Shown in pieces: positions 20,154-28,588 of a stretch of DNA of 64,000 nucleotides. The translations under genes were made by a program, and so were the position numbers. The first letter of the stretch is position 1, and every line of letters starts with the position of its first letter. The stretch comes from Nocardia salmonicida NBRC 13393 (GTDB taxonomy: Bacteria > Actinomycetota > Actinomycetes > Mycobacteriales > Mycobacteriaceae): NCBI RefSeq assembly GCF_001613085.1, contig NZ_BDBR01000009.1:330828-394827 (forward strand), in the 5' to 3' direction. The notes under the pieces are model-generated. The model did not search any database and was not told where the DNA came from. It saw nothing but the letters and a program-made list of their open reading frames with translations.

Positions 20154-21170
20154 TCAGTACGGGTTGGCTCGGTCCTGCCAGCGCGCGTCGAGTTCTGTCG
20201 CGCGCTGCCGGGTGAAGGAGATGCGCGCGGGGTCGCCGTCGGCGGTGTAGCGCTGGTCCGGGTTCGCGGCGAGCCAGTCCAGCCAATAGACCGAATCGAA
20301 CGGGACCGCACCCCGGCCCGATCGGATACGCGGCACCGCGCCGGGGTCGACCGCGCCGTACGGGGCCGGGGCGGGGTTGGAGCCGACCAGCATCACGGCG
20401 TCGAAGCGGTAGGGGGTGCCGTCCCAGGCGCCCGCCGTGGCCAGCGCGTGATCGCGGGGAAAGACGCCGAGCGGAAGCGCCATTGTGCGTACGGTGACGC
20501 CCGGCGCGGCCGTGGTCACCGCGCGCACATTCTGCACGAGTTCGCGCTGCACATTGTCGGCGTTCAGGCTCGCGAGGTTGGCGTGATCGGCGGTGTGCGC
20601 GCCGATTTCGTGGCCGTTGGCGATCAGCCATGGCAGCGCGCGCGGGTCGCCGCCGAAGGGGTCGTTGTTGACGTAGAAGGTGGCCACCGGCCGGAAGTCC
20701 GGGTAGCGGGCGCCGAATTCGGTGAGGATGCCCGCGGCACTGTCCGGGGCCACCGCGCCGGAGTCGGTGAAACCGACTTGGCTGCTGGTGGAATCGTCGA
20801 AGGTCAGCACCACCGGGTGGGTGCCGGCGGGCAGGTCGAGGTCGCCTGCGATGTATTGCGCGGCGGTCACCGGGCGATAGTTCTCGCGGTACAGCCGTTC
20901 CAGTTCGTCGCGGAACTCCGCCGGGGTCTGGTCGTATTCGCCTGCCGGGTTCGGTGCGATCTGGTGGTACATCAGCACCGGAACGAATCCCAGTTCGTTG
21001 GCGGCGATCTCGGCTGGATTCGGTGGTGCGGGTTTCGCTGTCGTCACGGGCGCGGCCGGTTGACCCGTCGACGCCGCTTCGTTGTCCACCCCGGCACACG
21101 CCGTGAGTGCGGCGGCCAGCGTTACCGCCGACGCGAGCCACAACATTGTGTTCGAACCGCCCATCATCAA
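20154..21170 (-). CDS. Polysaccharide deacetylase (NodB domain) lipoprotein
   Basis: This 338-residue protein has a lipobox LTACAG (Cys near 25) and a Pro/Ala-rich linker to about residue 55. A NodB domain follows with VPVLMYHQI, VVLTFDDS (metal-binding Asp pair) and GHEIGAHTADHANL, which supplies the H-x3-H metal ligands. It should remove N- or O-acetyl groups from an extracellular polysaccharide such as peptidoglycan or a surface glycan. It is convergent with the propeller lipoprotein gene (10 bp) and divergent from the putative glycoside hydrolase. It has no equivalent in the mycobacterial block as I recall it. Confidence 0.9.
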   Translation of the reverse strand: MMMGGSNTMLWLASAVTLAAALTACAGVDNEAASTGQPAAPVTTAKPAPPNPAEIAANELGFVPVLMYHQIAPNPAGEYDQTPAEFRDELERLYRENYRPVTAAQYIAGDLDLPAGTHPVVLTFDDSTSSQVGFTDSGAVAPDSAAGILTEFGARYPDFRPVATFYVNNDPFGGDPRALPWLIANGHEIGAHTADHANLASLNADNVQRELVQNVRAVTTAAPGVTVRTMALPLGVFPRDHALATAGAWDGTPYRFDAVMLVGSNPAPAPYGAVDPGAVPRIRSGRGAVPFDSVYWLDWLAANPDQRYTADGDPARISFTRQRATELDARWQDRANPY

Positions 21171-21273
21171 TGCGATATTACGCCGCGGCGACGGATTACA
21201 GTCGATCTATCGATACCGAGTACACCCTGTCGGAACTGCGAAATAGTTGGCGCGTCAATGTTTTTGGAAGGCG

Positions 21274-22641
21274 GTGTTGACGTTGGGATTGCAGCTCCGA
21301 TGGGCCGATCGACGGCGATGGATGGCCCCGGTGATCGGTGTCGGTCTCGCGGCGCTGGTCGTCTCCCTGGTGGCCGGATTCGCACTGAGTAGATCGGCCG
21401 AGTTGCCGTCCGCGGACACCGTGCCGCCGACGCTCCGGATGGCGCCGCCCGAGCCCGTGAGCTCCTATCGTGCGCCGGTCGTGGTGCGCGGCACCGCCGT
21501 CGACGCGGTGCGCGTATCCATCGGACCGGATTCGGTGGTCCCCGCCGCCGACGGGACATTCGAGCTCTCGGTGCGATGGGCCCCGGCTTTCGAGGTCGTC
21601 GCGGTGGACGCCCAGGGCAATCAGGCCGGCAGCACCCTGGTCACACAGAGCACCCTGCCGAGGATGCGCGCGGTGCACGTCACCGCGCACGCCTGGTCGC
21701 ACGAGGGCCTGCGCGAAGCTGTCCTCGACCTCGCCCGCGAAGGCCGTATCGATACCGTGCAGCTCGATATCAAAGACGAGGACGGCGTGGTCGGTTACGC
21801 CTCCCAGGTACCACTGGCTGTCGAATCCGGCGCCACCGCAGCGATTTACGATGCCCCGGCCGCCCTCCGGCAATTGCACGACATGGGCCTGCAGGTGGTC
21901 GGCCGCATCGTCGCGTTCCGCGACCCGACTCTCGCGAGCTGGGCCTGGCACAACGGACGGCCCGACTGGGTTGTCCAGAATCCTTCCGGGCAGCCCTATT
22001 CCAGCCACTACGGCCCGGTCGCGTTCACCAATTTCGCCGATCCCGAAGTGCGGCAATACAACATCGCTCTCGCGGTGGAAGCCGCACAGCTCGGCTTCGA
22101 CGGCATCATGTACGACTACGTCCGCCGCCCGGACGGCAGCCTGACCAGCATGAATTTCGCCGGACTCGCCACCACGCCCGCCACCGCGGTCGCGGACTTC
22201 CTCGCCGAGAGCCGCTACCCCGTGCACCTGGCGGGCGCGCACCTGAGCGCCGCGGTCTACGGAATCGCCTCCACCCGCCCCGACGAGATCGCCCAGGACA
22301 TCCCCCTGATGTCGCGCAGCGTCGACTTCGTGGCGCCCATGATCTACCCATCGCATTGGGGCCCCGGCGAATACGGCGTCGCGAACCCCAACGCCCAGCC
22401 CTACGACATCGTCTTCCGCTCACTGCAGGACTTCCGAGCGGCCACCGCGGGCACCAGCGCGAAAGTAGCCCCCTGGCTCCAAGACTTCAGCCTCGGCGTC
22501 ACCTACGGCGACGCCGAACTCCGCGCCCAGATCGACGCCACCCGAGACGCGGGCATAGACAGCTTCTTCCTCTGGAACGCCGCCACCCGCTACCACGGCG
22601 GCGGCCTTGCCTCCACCCTTCCTGAGCCGCCCCGCAGGTGA
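21274..22641 (+). CDS. Membrane-anchored putative glycoside hydrolase (DUF4015-like)
   Basis: The protein has about 455 residues. One N-terminal membrane helix (WMAPVIGVGLAALVVSLVAG) is followed by an Ig-like segment (about 50-125) and a TIM-barrel region with TVQLDIKDEDG, GRIVAFRDP, GFDGIMYDYVRRPDG and DFVAPMIYPSHWG. These motifs fit the DUF4015 'putative glycoside hydrolase' family, related to alpha-amylase-like barrels. YDYVRRPDG probably carries an acidic active-site residue. GGAAGG at 21266-21271 serves GTG 21274 or TTG 21277. It may act on the same envelope polysaccharide as the divergent deacetylase. Confidence 0.85.
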   Translation: MLTLGLQLRWADRRRWMAPVIGVGLAALVVSLVAGFALSRSAELPSADTVPPTLRMAPPEPVSSYRAPVVVRGTAVDAVRVSIGPDSVVPAADGTFELSVRWAPAFEVVAVDAQGNQAGSTLVTQSTLPRMRAVHVTAHAWSHEGLREAVLDLAREGRIDTVQLDIKDEDGVVGYASQVPLAVESGATAAIYDAPAALRQLHDMGLQVVGRIVAFRDPTLASWAWHNGRPDWVVQNPSGQPYSSHYGPVAFTNFADPEVRQYNIALAVEAAQLGFDGIMYDYVRRPDGSLTSMNFAGLATTPATAVADFLAESRYPVHLAGAHLSAAVYGIASTRPDEIAQDIPLMSRSVDFVAPMIYPSHWGPGEYGVANPNAQPYDIVFRSLQDFRAATAGTSAKVAPWLQDFSLGVTYGDAELRAQIDATRDAGIDSFFLWNAATRYHGGGLASTLPEPPRR

Positions 22642-22681
22642 ACGCCCCAGGATCTCGCACATCCGCTGAGCGGTCGTAGAA

Positions 22682-24631
22682 CTACTCGACCGGCTCCGTC
22701 GCAGTGACCTCGGCCTGTTTGGGGGCCGCGGGAACCCACTCGCGCAGAGGTTGCACCACCGATCCGTAGAAGGCGTCGGTGGCGGTCGTGACGCTGGCGA
22801 TGAAGCTGGCCGCGGTGCCGGAACGTTTGCTGCCCATCGGGAAGGTCTGTTCGAGGGTGAACGAGACGATCGGGCTGGTACGGCCGTCGATGAGTGACTT
22901 GGGGGTGGTGCGGACGGTGTCGAGGAATTCGCAGGTTTCGTTGCCACGTTCGGCGAAGACGGCTTCGACCTGGACGCGGCCCGACGCGTCGGTGAGCTGC
23001 TTGGTCAGCCAGGACACCCGCCGGGCCTGGGTGCCTTCGTCAGGTGCGGCGATGGTGGTGCGGCAGCGGACCTTGTTGGTACGCACATCAGCGATGACGG
23101 TGAGGTCGCCAGCGGTTTCGGGGATACGGAGGACGGCTTCGAACGAACCGTCGGTGGCCAACCGGTCGGCCACGGCGGCGGCGCGCGCCGCCGGATCGGA
23201 CTGGAACTTGCGGGCGAGAACATGCTTGACCTCGACGCCGAGCTCGGCCGTGAGTCGCAATGCGAGGTGCCTGCACAGCGCTACCCACGTGTCGGCGACC
23301 GTCAGCGCTTTCGCATCGCCCGCCCGCAGGGTGCCCTGGGTGACGGAGTCACGGACTGTGACCCAGTGCCTGCCCATGTCGACGAACTCGGCTGCGCCCG
23401 AACGGGGATGGTCGAGGAAACGCAGGAACTCGGCGAGAATCCACGCTTGCAGGGCGTCGTCGATGCCACCGTGCGTGGCGAGCATGCGCGCCTCGTGGGC
23501 CACTTCGGCCCACGACAGATGGCGCAGTGCGACCTTCGTCAGCTTGCGGCGGTCCACTTGGACAGGCAGTTCGCCCGGCCCGGCGGGGATGTCGTTGGAC
23601 AGGCTGACGACGGCGTCGTACTTCTTTCGCCGCGCGACATCGAGGTAGCTCTCCAACTGATCACGCCGGAGCTTGCCGTTACCCGTCTTCACTTCCAGCA
23701 GACCGGTCCACTGCTTGGCGCCGCGACTCACCTTCAGCACCGCATCCGGGATGACCTTGGTATCACCCGTTTCGTACTGCACTTCGAAGTAGCCCTCGAA
23801 AGCCCCTGCGGGCGCGCCCATCCGGGCACAGATGGCGCGGGCGAATGGCCGGACGGCCTGCATGGTGGCGATGAGCGCGGAGGTGGTGCGCCGCTCCTGC
23901 TCCTCACCCGCTCCCACCCCGATGACCGAGAACAGGCGAGCTGGTTGCCAGGCGTCGGATTCGGCCTGCCGGAATTCGATCGGTCTGGTTTTGCGCACCA
24001 CGCGCCTGGTGGTCACCACGCCACGAGCCGGTGCCTGAACCGCCCGTGACTCGGGAGTAACGACTTCCGGCTCCGCTGTCTCGACGGCCGCGGGTTCGGG
24101 GTCCTCGACCGCGACACCGAAATCGGTGGCGAGCCCGCACAATCCCGAATCCCATCCCTGCCCGACGGCGCGCACCTTCCAGCTGCCGTCCCGTCGATAT
24201 ATCTCGCCGAACACGAACGCCGACTCTGTATCCGCGTCGGCGGTGAGATATTCGGCCAGCGAGTGTCCGGCGGGATCCATGACGTGGAACGCGAGTTTGC
24301 CCAGCGCCCCGAAGGTGCCTTCGCCGACGCTGCCCGCCAGCGCAATGGTGTGTACGTGTGCGGGAACCGCCGACAGCTCGATCGAGATTCTGGCCTGTTT
24401 TCCCTCCTCGGTGGCGCTCGTCCCGAGGAAACGCACTGAGCCGTCGGATGATTCGGTCTGGTTGTAGAAGACGAAATCAGCATCGGATCCGACGCGCCGA
24501 TCGACGCCGAGTAGCAGCGCGGAGGCGTCGACCTCGAGCTCGGGTTCCGGCCAGCCGATCACGATGTCGATGCGGTCGACATCCTCGGGAAGCGGAATGT
24601 TCTGGCCCTTGGACAGCAGTGGAGACGTCAC
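22682..24631 (-). CDS. TerD-domain protein fused to a PD-(D/E)xK-like nuclease domain
   Basis: This is a 649-residue protein. Residues 1-175 are a TerD domain of the tellurite/stress-response type (LLSKGQNIPLPED, DASALLLGVD, SDADFVFYNQ, Asp-rich Ca-binding features). Residues about 176-215 form an acidic, Pro/Ala-rich linker. Residues about 230-350 contain RRTTSALIATM, E283, PD at 295-296, LLEVKTG with E313 and K315, and QLESYL at 325-330, the spacing of a PD-(D/E)xK nuclease core. The last ~290 residues are mixed alpha/beta of unknown fold. No other ter genes are near. The GTG start matches the usual N-terminus of TerD proteins. Function is inferred: a stress- or phage-linked DNA-acting effector is possible. 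Confidence 0.85.
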   Translation of the reverse strand: MTSPLLSKGQNIPLPEDVDRIDIVIGWPEPELEVDASALLLGVDRRVGSDADFVFYNQTESSDGSVRFLGTSATEEGKQARISIELSAVPAHVHTIALAGSVGEGTFGALGKLAFHVMDPAGHSLAEYLTADADTESAFVFGEIYRRDGSWKVRAVGQGWDSGLCGLATDFGVAVEDPEPAAVETAEPEVVTPESRAVQAPARGVVTTRRVVRKTRPIEFRQAESDAWQPARLFSVIGVGAGEEQERRTTSALIATMQAVRPFARAICARMGAPAGAFEGYFEVQYETGDTKVIPDAVLKVSRGAKQWTGLLEVKTGNGKLRRDQLESYLDVARRKKYDAVVSLSNDIPAGPGELPVQVDRRKLTKVALRHLSWAEVAHEARMLATHGGIDDALQAWILAEFLRFLDHPRSGAAEFVDMGRHWVTVRDSVTQGTLRAGDAKALTVADTWVALCRHLALRLTAELGVEVKHVLARKFQSDPAARAAAVADRLATDGSFEAVLRIPETAGDLTVIADVRTNKVRCRTTIAAPDEGTQARRVSWLTKQLTDASGRVQVEAVFAERGNETCEFLDTVRTTPKSLIDGRTSPIVSFTLEQTFPMGSKRSGTAASFIASVTTATDAFYGSVVQPLREWVPAAPKQAEVTATEPVE

Positions 24632-24806
24632 AGTGGCGGTTCACCCTTCGATGGTCGGCAGTCAGTCGCAAGGCTGATGCAGCCGACCCACTCGCTGACC
24701 CCCTTGCCGCACACCGCGATTCCGGGCGGTGCCGAGGGTTGTCGGCGGTGAAACCTACTGTGTTACACAGATCACGTTTGAAGTATTCGGCGAATGGTAA
24801 TCGGGC
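24632..24806. promoter_or_regulatory. Gap between GT4 gene and TerD fusion, with CTGTGT-T-ACACAG palindrome
   Basis: This 175-bp region lies upstream of the minus-strand TerD-fusion gene. It contains a 13-bp palindrome CTGTGT-T-ACACAG at 24758-24770, followed by ATCACG in an AT-rich stretch. It resembles half of a CRP/GlxR-type site (TGTG...CAC) but the spacing does not fit the N6 consensus. It is the best candidate control site for the TerD fusion. Confidence 0.4.
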
Positions 24807-26060
24807 TTACTTCGGATCTCGTTCCGGGAGTGGGCGTTCCACGATGTCGGGGCGGCCGAGGGAGGTGCGGACCCGGCGTTTGGCGGCGGAGTAGACCTGG
24901 GCGGTTTCGGCGGCTACTACGTCCCAGGCGAAGTCGGCGGTGAGGCGTTCGCGGGCCGTGCGGGCGCGTGCCTGGGCGGTGGCCGGGTCGTCGAGGACGG
25001 CGCGGGTGGCGTCGACCAGGCCGTCGATGTCGGCGGGGGCGAAGGAGGCGCCGGTGACGCCGTCGATCACGGCTTCGCCGAGGCCGCCCGCGGTGGAGGC
25101 GATCAGCGGGACGCCCGCGGCGGCGGCTTCCAGGGCGACGATGCCGAAGGGCTCGTAGCGGCTCGGCAGGACGATGGCGTCGGCGCCGTGCAGCCAGCCG
25201 AGCAGTTCTTCGTGGCCGAGGCTGCCGACGAAATGGACGGCGCGGGCGACGCGGTGCACGCGGGCGCGTTCACGCAGCCACTCGAACTGGGTGCCGATGC
25301 CGGCGATGGTGAGCGTGGTGCCGGGGTGGGCGCGGCGGATGCGGGGGAGCGCGGCGATCGCGTCCTGCACGCCCTTCTCGTACTCGAGGCGGCCGACGTA
25401 GAGCAGACGCGGCGGACCGGAGCGTGGCGCGCGGGGACGGAAGGTCCACGAGCCGACGTCGATACCGTTGCGGATCACCGTGATCGGGGGAAGTTCGGGT
25501 CCGTAGAGGCGGTCGACCTCGTCCTGCATGGAGGTCGAGCAGGTGATGAGCTGATCGGATTCGTTGGTCAGCCACCACTCGACCGAGTGAACCTGCTTGT
25601 TGACCCGGCCCGAGACCCAGCCGCTGTGCCGCCCGGCCTCGGTGGCGTGGATCGTCGAGACGAGCGGCACGTCGTAGTACTCGGCGAGCGCGATCGAGGG
25701 GTGCGCGACGAGCCAGTCGTGCGCGTGCACCACATCGGGCGTCCAGCCCTCGCCCACGCCGGGCTTGCCCAGTGCCACCCCGGCACGCACCATCGCGTGC
25801 CCCATCGCCAGCGTCCAGGCGAGCATGTCCTCGCCGAAGTCGAAGCAGGGCGGGTCCTCGGCCACCGCGACGACGAGCACGCCGTCGGCGATGTAGGAGT
25901 GCGTGGGGTGGCTGACCGAGTCGGTGCCCGTCGGCCGGCGTGCCAGGACGACGACCTCGTGACCGGCCGCGGCCAGCTCGACGGCCAGGTGATGCACATG
26001 CCGACCGAGCCCACCGACCACGACCGGCGGGTACTCCCACGACACCATCAAAATCTTCAT
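24807..26060 (-). CDS. GT4-family alpha-glucosyltransferase (Rv3032-like)
   Basis: This 417-residue retaining glycosyltransferase resembles glycogen synthases: MVSWEYPPVVVGGLGRHVHHL (Gly-rich N-terminal loop, in parts), VVHAHDWL, VIRNGID, LYVGRLEYEKG, and the donor-site motif EPFGIVALEAAAAG with its two glutamates. In M. tuberculosis Rv3032 elongates the alpha-1,4-glucan of methylglucose lipopolysaccharide, a cytoplasmic carrier of long-chain acyl-CoA. ATG 26060 overlaps the stop of the GH57 gene by 4 bp (ATGA), so the two are coupled. It is the last gene of the three-gene operon. Confidence 0.93.
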   Translation of the reverse strand: MKILMVSWEYPPVVVGGLGRHVHHLAVELAAAGHEVVVLARRPTGTDSVSHPTHSYIADGVLVVAVAEDPPCFDFGEDMLAWTLAMGHAMVRAGVALGKPGVGEGWTPDVVHAHDWLVAHPSIALAEYYDVPLVSTIHATEAGRHSGWVSGRVNKQVHSVEWWLTNESDQLITCSTSMQDEVDRLYGPELPPITVIRNGIDVGSWTFRPRAPRSGPPRLLYVGRLEYEKGVQDAIAALPRIRRAHPGTTLTIAGIGTQFEWLRERARVHRVARAVHFVGSLGHEELLGWLHGADAIVLPSRYEPFGIVALEAAAAGVPLIASTAGGLGEAVIDGVTGASFAPADIDGLVDATRAVLDDPATAQARARTARERLTADFAWDVVAAETAQVYSAAKRRVRTSLGRPDIVERPLPERDPK

Positions 26061-27601
26061 GCGGATCCTTCAACGGCGGCCGACGGGACAGCGGTCGGCA
26101 ACCGCCGCGCGTCCAGACCAGGGAAGAATCCGTCGGCCATCGCCCATCCTGCCGCGAGACGGGTCGCTTTGGCGAACTGTCCGGCGCCGATCGCCTCGGC
26201 GAGCTCGCGGACGGCGTGCGCGTGTTCGTGCGCCCGGTCGCGGGCGTACCCGGCGGCGGAGTCCTTGCTGACCATGAACGCCCAGTCGCTGGACACGGTG
26301 AGGATCGCCTCACGCAGCAACTGATCGGCGACCGGGTCGCGCAGGGAGCCGTCGCGACGCACCTTGTCGAGGGTGTCCAGCGCCAGGCGAACGATGTCGG
26401 CGTTGAGCTCGACGAGGTCGGCCACCTGGTCGCCCGCCCACACCCGCCAGTCCTTGCCGGAACCCCACGAGGAGTCGTTGAGCTGCACGGGTTCGCCGAC
26501 GAAGCCGTGCTCGCGGGCATCGGCGAGGGTGCCGACCCGCACGCCCGCTTCGGGCAGCGCGCGCAGCACCTGCTCGAGCCATTGCGGCCCCTCGTGCCAC
26601 CAGTGCCCGAACAGTTCGGTGTCGAAAGCGGCCACCACGAGGGCGGGCCTGCCGATCCGCGCGGACTCCTCGATCAGCCGCGCGCGGACGGTCTCGACGA
26701 AATCGGCGACGTCGCGGGTGACCGCTTCGGTCGCCAGTTCGGGATCGTAAGGGGCCTTGTCAGGACCGTCGACGGTCTTGCCGGTGACGCGGGAGGGTTT
26801 GAGCCCGGTCGCGTGGTCGTAGTGATGGAAATCGCGGTAGGCGCTCTGGCCGGGGTAGCCCTGTTTCGGCGACCAGACCCGGTAACTCACGGCCAGGTCG
26901 CGCCCGAAGGCGAGGACCTCGGAATCGCGGACCGGCCTGCCGAGCGAGGTGTCACCGCGCAGCGACGGACCGTCGACCATGAAGTGGGTGATGCCCGCGG
27001 CGTCGTAACCGCGTTCCATGCCGGGGGTGTAGCCGCATTCCGGCGCCCAGATGCCCGTCGGCGTGGTGCCCCAGCGCAGTCGCGCGTCGGCCAGGCCCTC
27101 GGTGAGCTGGAACTGGCGCAGGCGCGGGTCGAGCAGCGGCTGGAACGGGTGCGCGAGGGGCCCGCCGAGGAGCTCGATCGCGTCGGCGTCGATCAGCGAA
27201 CGCCATACCGGCGAACCGCCGTGCTTCCAGTTCTGTTCGAAATCGGCCAGCGCTGTCGCGGCGAGCCGATGTTCGTGACGACCCAGCGCCACGTTGCCCG
27301 ACATCGACGCCTCATCGGCGCGCAACTGCCAGTTGCCCAGCCAGTGGTGCATGCCCGCGAGGCAGTGCGGATCGTCGAGCTGCGCGGCGAGCACCGGCGT
27401 GATGCCGAGGCTGAGCAGATGCGAACGTCCTTCGGCGGCAAGGTTTTTCAGCGCCCGAACCAGCGGCAGATAGGACGCGGCCCAGGACTGGTAGAGCCAT
27501 TCCTCGCCGACCGGCCAGCGCCCGTGATGGGCGAGCCAGGGCAAGTGGGAGTGCAGGACCAGCGTGAACTGACCCGGCACGGCGGAGCGGGAATCGGTCA
27601 A
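26057..27601 (-). CDS. GH57-family alpha-glucan branching enzyme (Rv3031-like)
   Basis: This 514-residue GH57 protein has FTLVLHSHLPW at the N-terminus (metal/substrate His region), GIWAPECGYTPGME with the catalytic nucleophile Glu near residue 189, and AAFDTELFGHWWHEG with the acid/base Asp near 326. A C-terminal helical domain (DVADLVELNADIVRLALDTL region) is typical of branching enzymes. The start is TTG 27601, overlapping the methyltransferase stop as TTGA; this gives MTDSRSAVPGQFTLV, matching the Rv3031 N-terminus as I recall it. It should introduce alpha-1,6 branches in the methylglucose-type polysaccharide. Confidence 0.92.
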   Translation of the reverse strand: MTDSRSAVPGQFTLVLHSHLPWLAHHGRWPVGEEWLYQSWAASYLPLVRALKNLAAEGRSHLLSLGITPVLAAQLDDPHCLAGMHHWLGNWQLRADEASMSGNVALGRHEHRLAATALADFEQNWKHGGSPVWRSLIDADAIELLGGPLAHPFQPLLDPRLRQFQLTEGLADARLRWGTTPTGIWAPECGYTPGMERGYDAAGITHFMVDGPSLRGDTSLGRPVRDSEVLAFGRDLAVSYRVWSPKQGYPGQSAYRDFHHYDHATGLKPSRVTGKTVDGPDKAPYDPELATEAVTRDVADFVETVRARLIEESARIGRPALVVAAFDTELFGHWWHEGPQWLEQVLRALPEAGVRVGTLADAREHGFVGEPVQLNDSSWGSGKDWRVWAGDQVADLVELNADIVRLALDTLDKVRRDGSLRDPVADQLLREAILTVSSDWAFMVSKDSAAGYARDRAHEHAHAVRELAEAIGAGQFAKATRLAAGWAMADGFFPGLDARRLPTAVPSAAVEGSA

Positions 27602-28401
27602 TTTCTTGCCTGCCCGACCTCTGCCTTTGCGGCGATCGCGACCAGATCCAAGCTCGCGTCGATGTCGCCTTCGCGCAGGTCGAAATCGTCGATGGTGACG
27701 GCGGCGACGTCGGCGGTGAGGTCGGCGGGCCACGGCTCACCGGCCAGCGCGCGCTCGATCTGGGCGTCGATGAACGACCCACCGTGCTTGGCGTCCAAGG
27801 CTTTCAGACTCGCGCCGTGGTGCACGCCCAGCATCTCGGAGACGGTGAACCCGGCCTCGACGAGCAGTTCGGTCAGCTCGGCGGCACTGAGTTCGCGGGT
27901 GTGGAACGGGTTGAGCGGGGTGTCGCGACCGGGGGAGAAGGTGATCCGATTCGGGGTGCTGATCAGCAGCACGCCGCCGGGGCGGAGCACGCGCAGGCAT
28001 TCGCGCAGGAACTGTCCCTGGTCCCAGAGGTGTTCGATGACTTGGAAATTCACTACGACGTCGACGGATTCGTCGTCGAGGGGCAGCGCGGCCAGGTTGC
28101 CCTGGATCATCTCCACGCGCGGGTAGCGCGCGCGGACGTGCGCGACGGCGCTCTCGTCGTAGTCCAGACCGGTGACGCGCTGGGCCACGCCCGCGATCAT
28201 GTCGGCACCGTAGCCCTCGCCCGAGCCCGCCTCGAGCACGATCTTGTCGGTGCAGCGGTCGAGCAGCCGGGCATAGGCGATCTCGTGCCGACGGAACCAG
28301 TAGTTCTCCTCGGCGATGCCGGGCACCGTCCGCTCGCCGGTCAACGGCAGTGGTTCATGTGTGGCGGCCACGGGTGCGGCAGGGATCACAGCCTCGCTCA
28401 T
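27598..28401 (-). CDS. SAM-dependent methyltransferase of the polysaccharide operon (Rv3030-like)
   Basis: This 267-residue class I methyltransferase has motif I IVLEAGSGEGYGADMI, RVEMIQGNLAALPLDD, VVNFQVIEHLWDQ and LRVLRPGGVLLISTPN. It is the first gene of the overlapping operon with GH57 and GT4 enzymes, the same order as Rv3030-Rv3031-Rv3032. That context suggests it methylates glucose units (the 6-O-methyl groups) of the polysaccharide; this is inference from gene order. ATG 28401; divergent from fixA across 187 bp. Confidence 0.92.
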   Translation of the reverse strand: MSEAVIPAAPVAATHEPLPLTGERTVPGIAEENYWFRRHEIAYARLLDRCTDKIVLEAGSGEGYGADMIAGVAQRVTGLDYDESAVAHVRARYPRVEMIQGNLAALPLDDESVDVVVNFQVIEHLWDQGQFLRECLRVLRPGGVLLISTPNRITFSPGRDTPLNPFHTRELSAAELTELLVEAGFTVSEMLGVHHGASLKALDAKHGGSFIDAQIERALAGEPWPADLTADVAAVTIDDFDLREGDIDASLDLVAIAAKAEVGQARN

Positions 28402-28588
28402 TGGTCCGAGGTTACTGGTACCGCCGGTTCACGCAGGAGTCAGGGACCTCTTGCGCAGGTAGGTTACCCACGAGTAACTTAGCGTAGGGTAGTGTTCCGA
28501 TCTGAGCTAGATATCTCACACGGACGTACGGCTGAGCTCGTGCGGCCCCACCACACACGTGTCCCCAGAAGGAGGTCGACGAAGACCG
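28402..28588. promoter_or_regulatory. Divergent promoter region with GTTAC-CCACGA-GTAAC dyad
   Basis: This is the gap between the polysaccharide operon (minus) and fixAB (plus). A 5-bp inverted repeat GTTAC/GTAAC with a 6-nt spacer sits at 28463-28478, and a related GTTACTGGTACC lies near 28411. TAGGGTAGTG at about 28485 could be a -10 region for fixA. AAGGAGG at 28569-28575 is the fixA ribosome binding site. The dyad may bind a TetR-type lipid regulator; that is a guess. Confidence 0.4.

Noticed and set aside
24758..24781. CRP/GlxR-type site TGTG...TCAC upstream of the TerD fusion
   Set aside because: The spacing between TGTG and TCAC is not the N6 to N8 dyad of the known consensus; only the CTGTGT-T-ACACAG palindrome is retained as a candidate.
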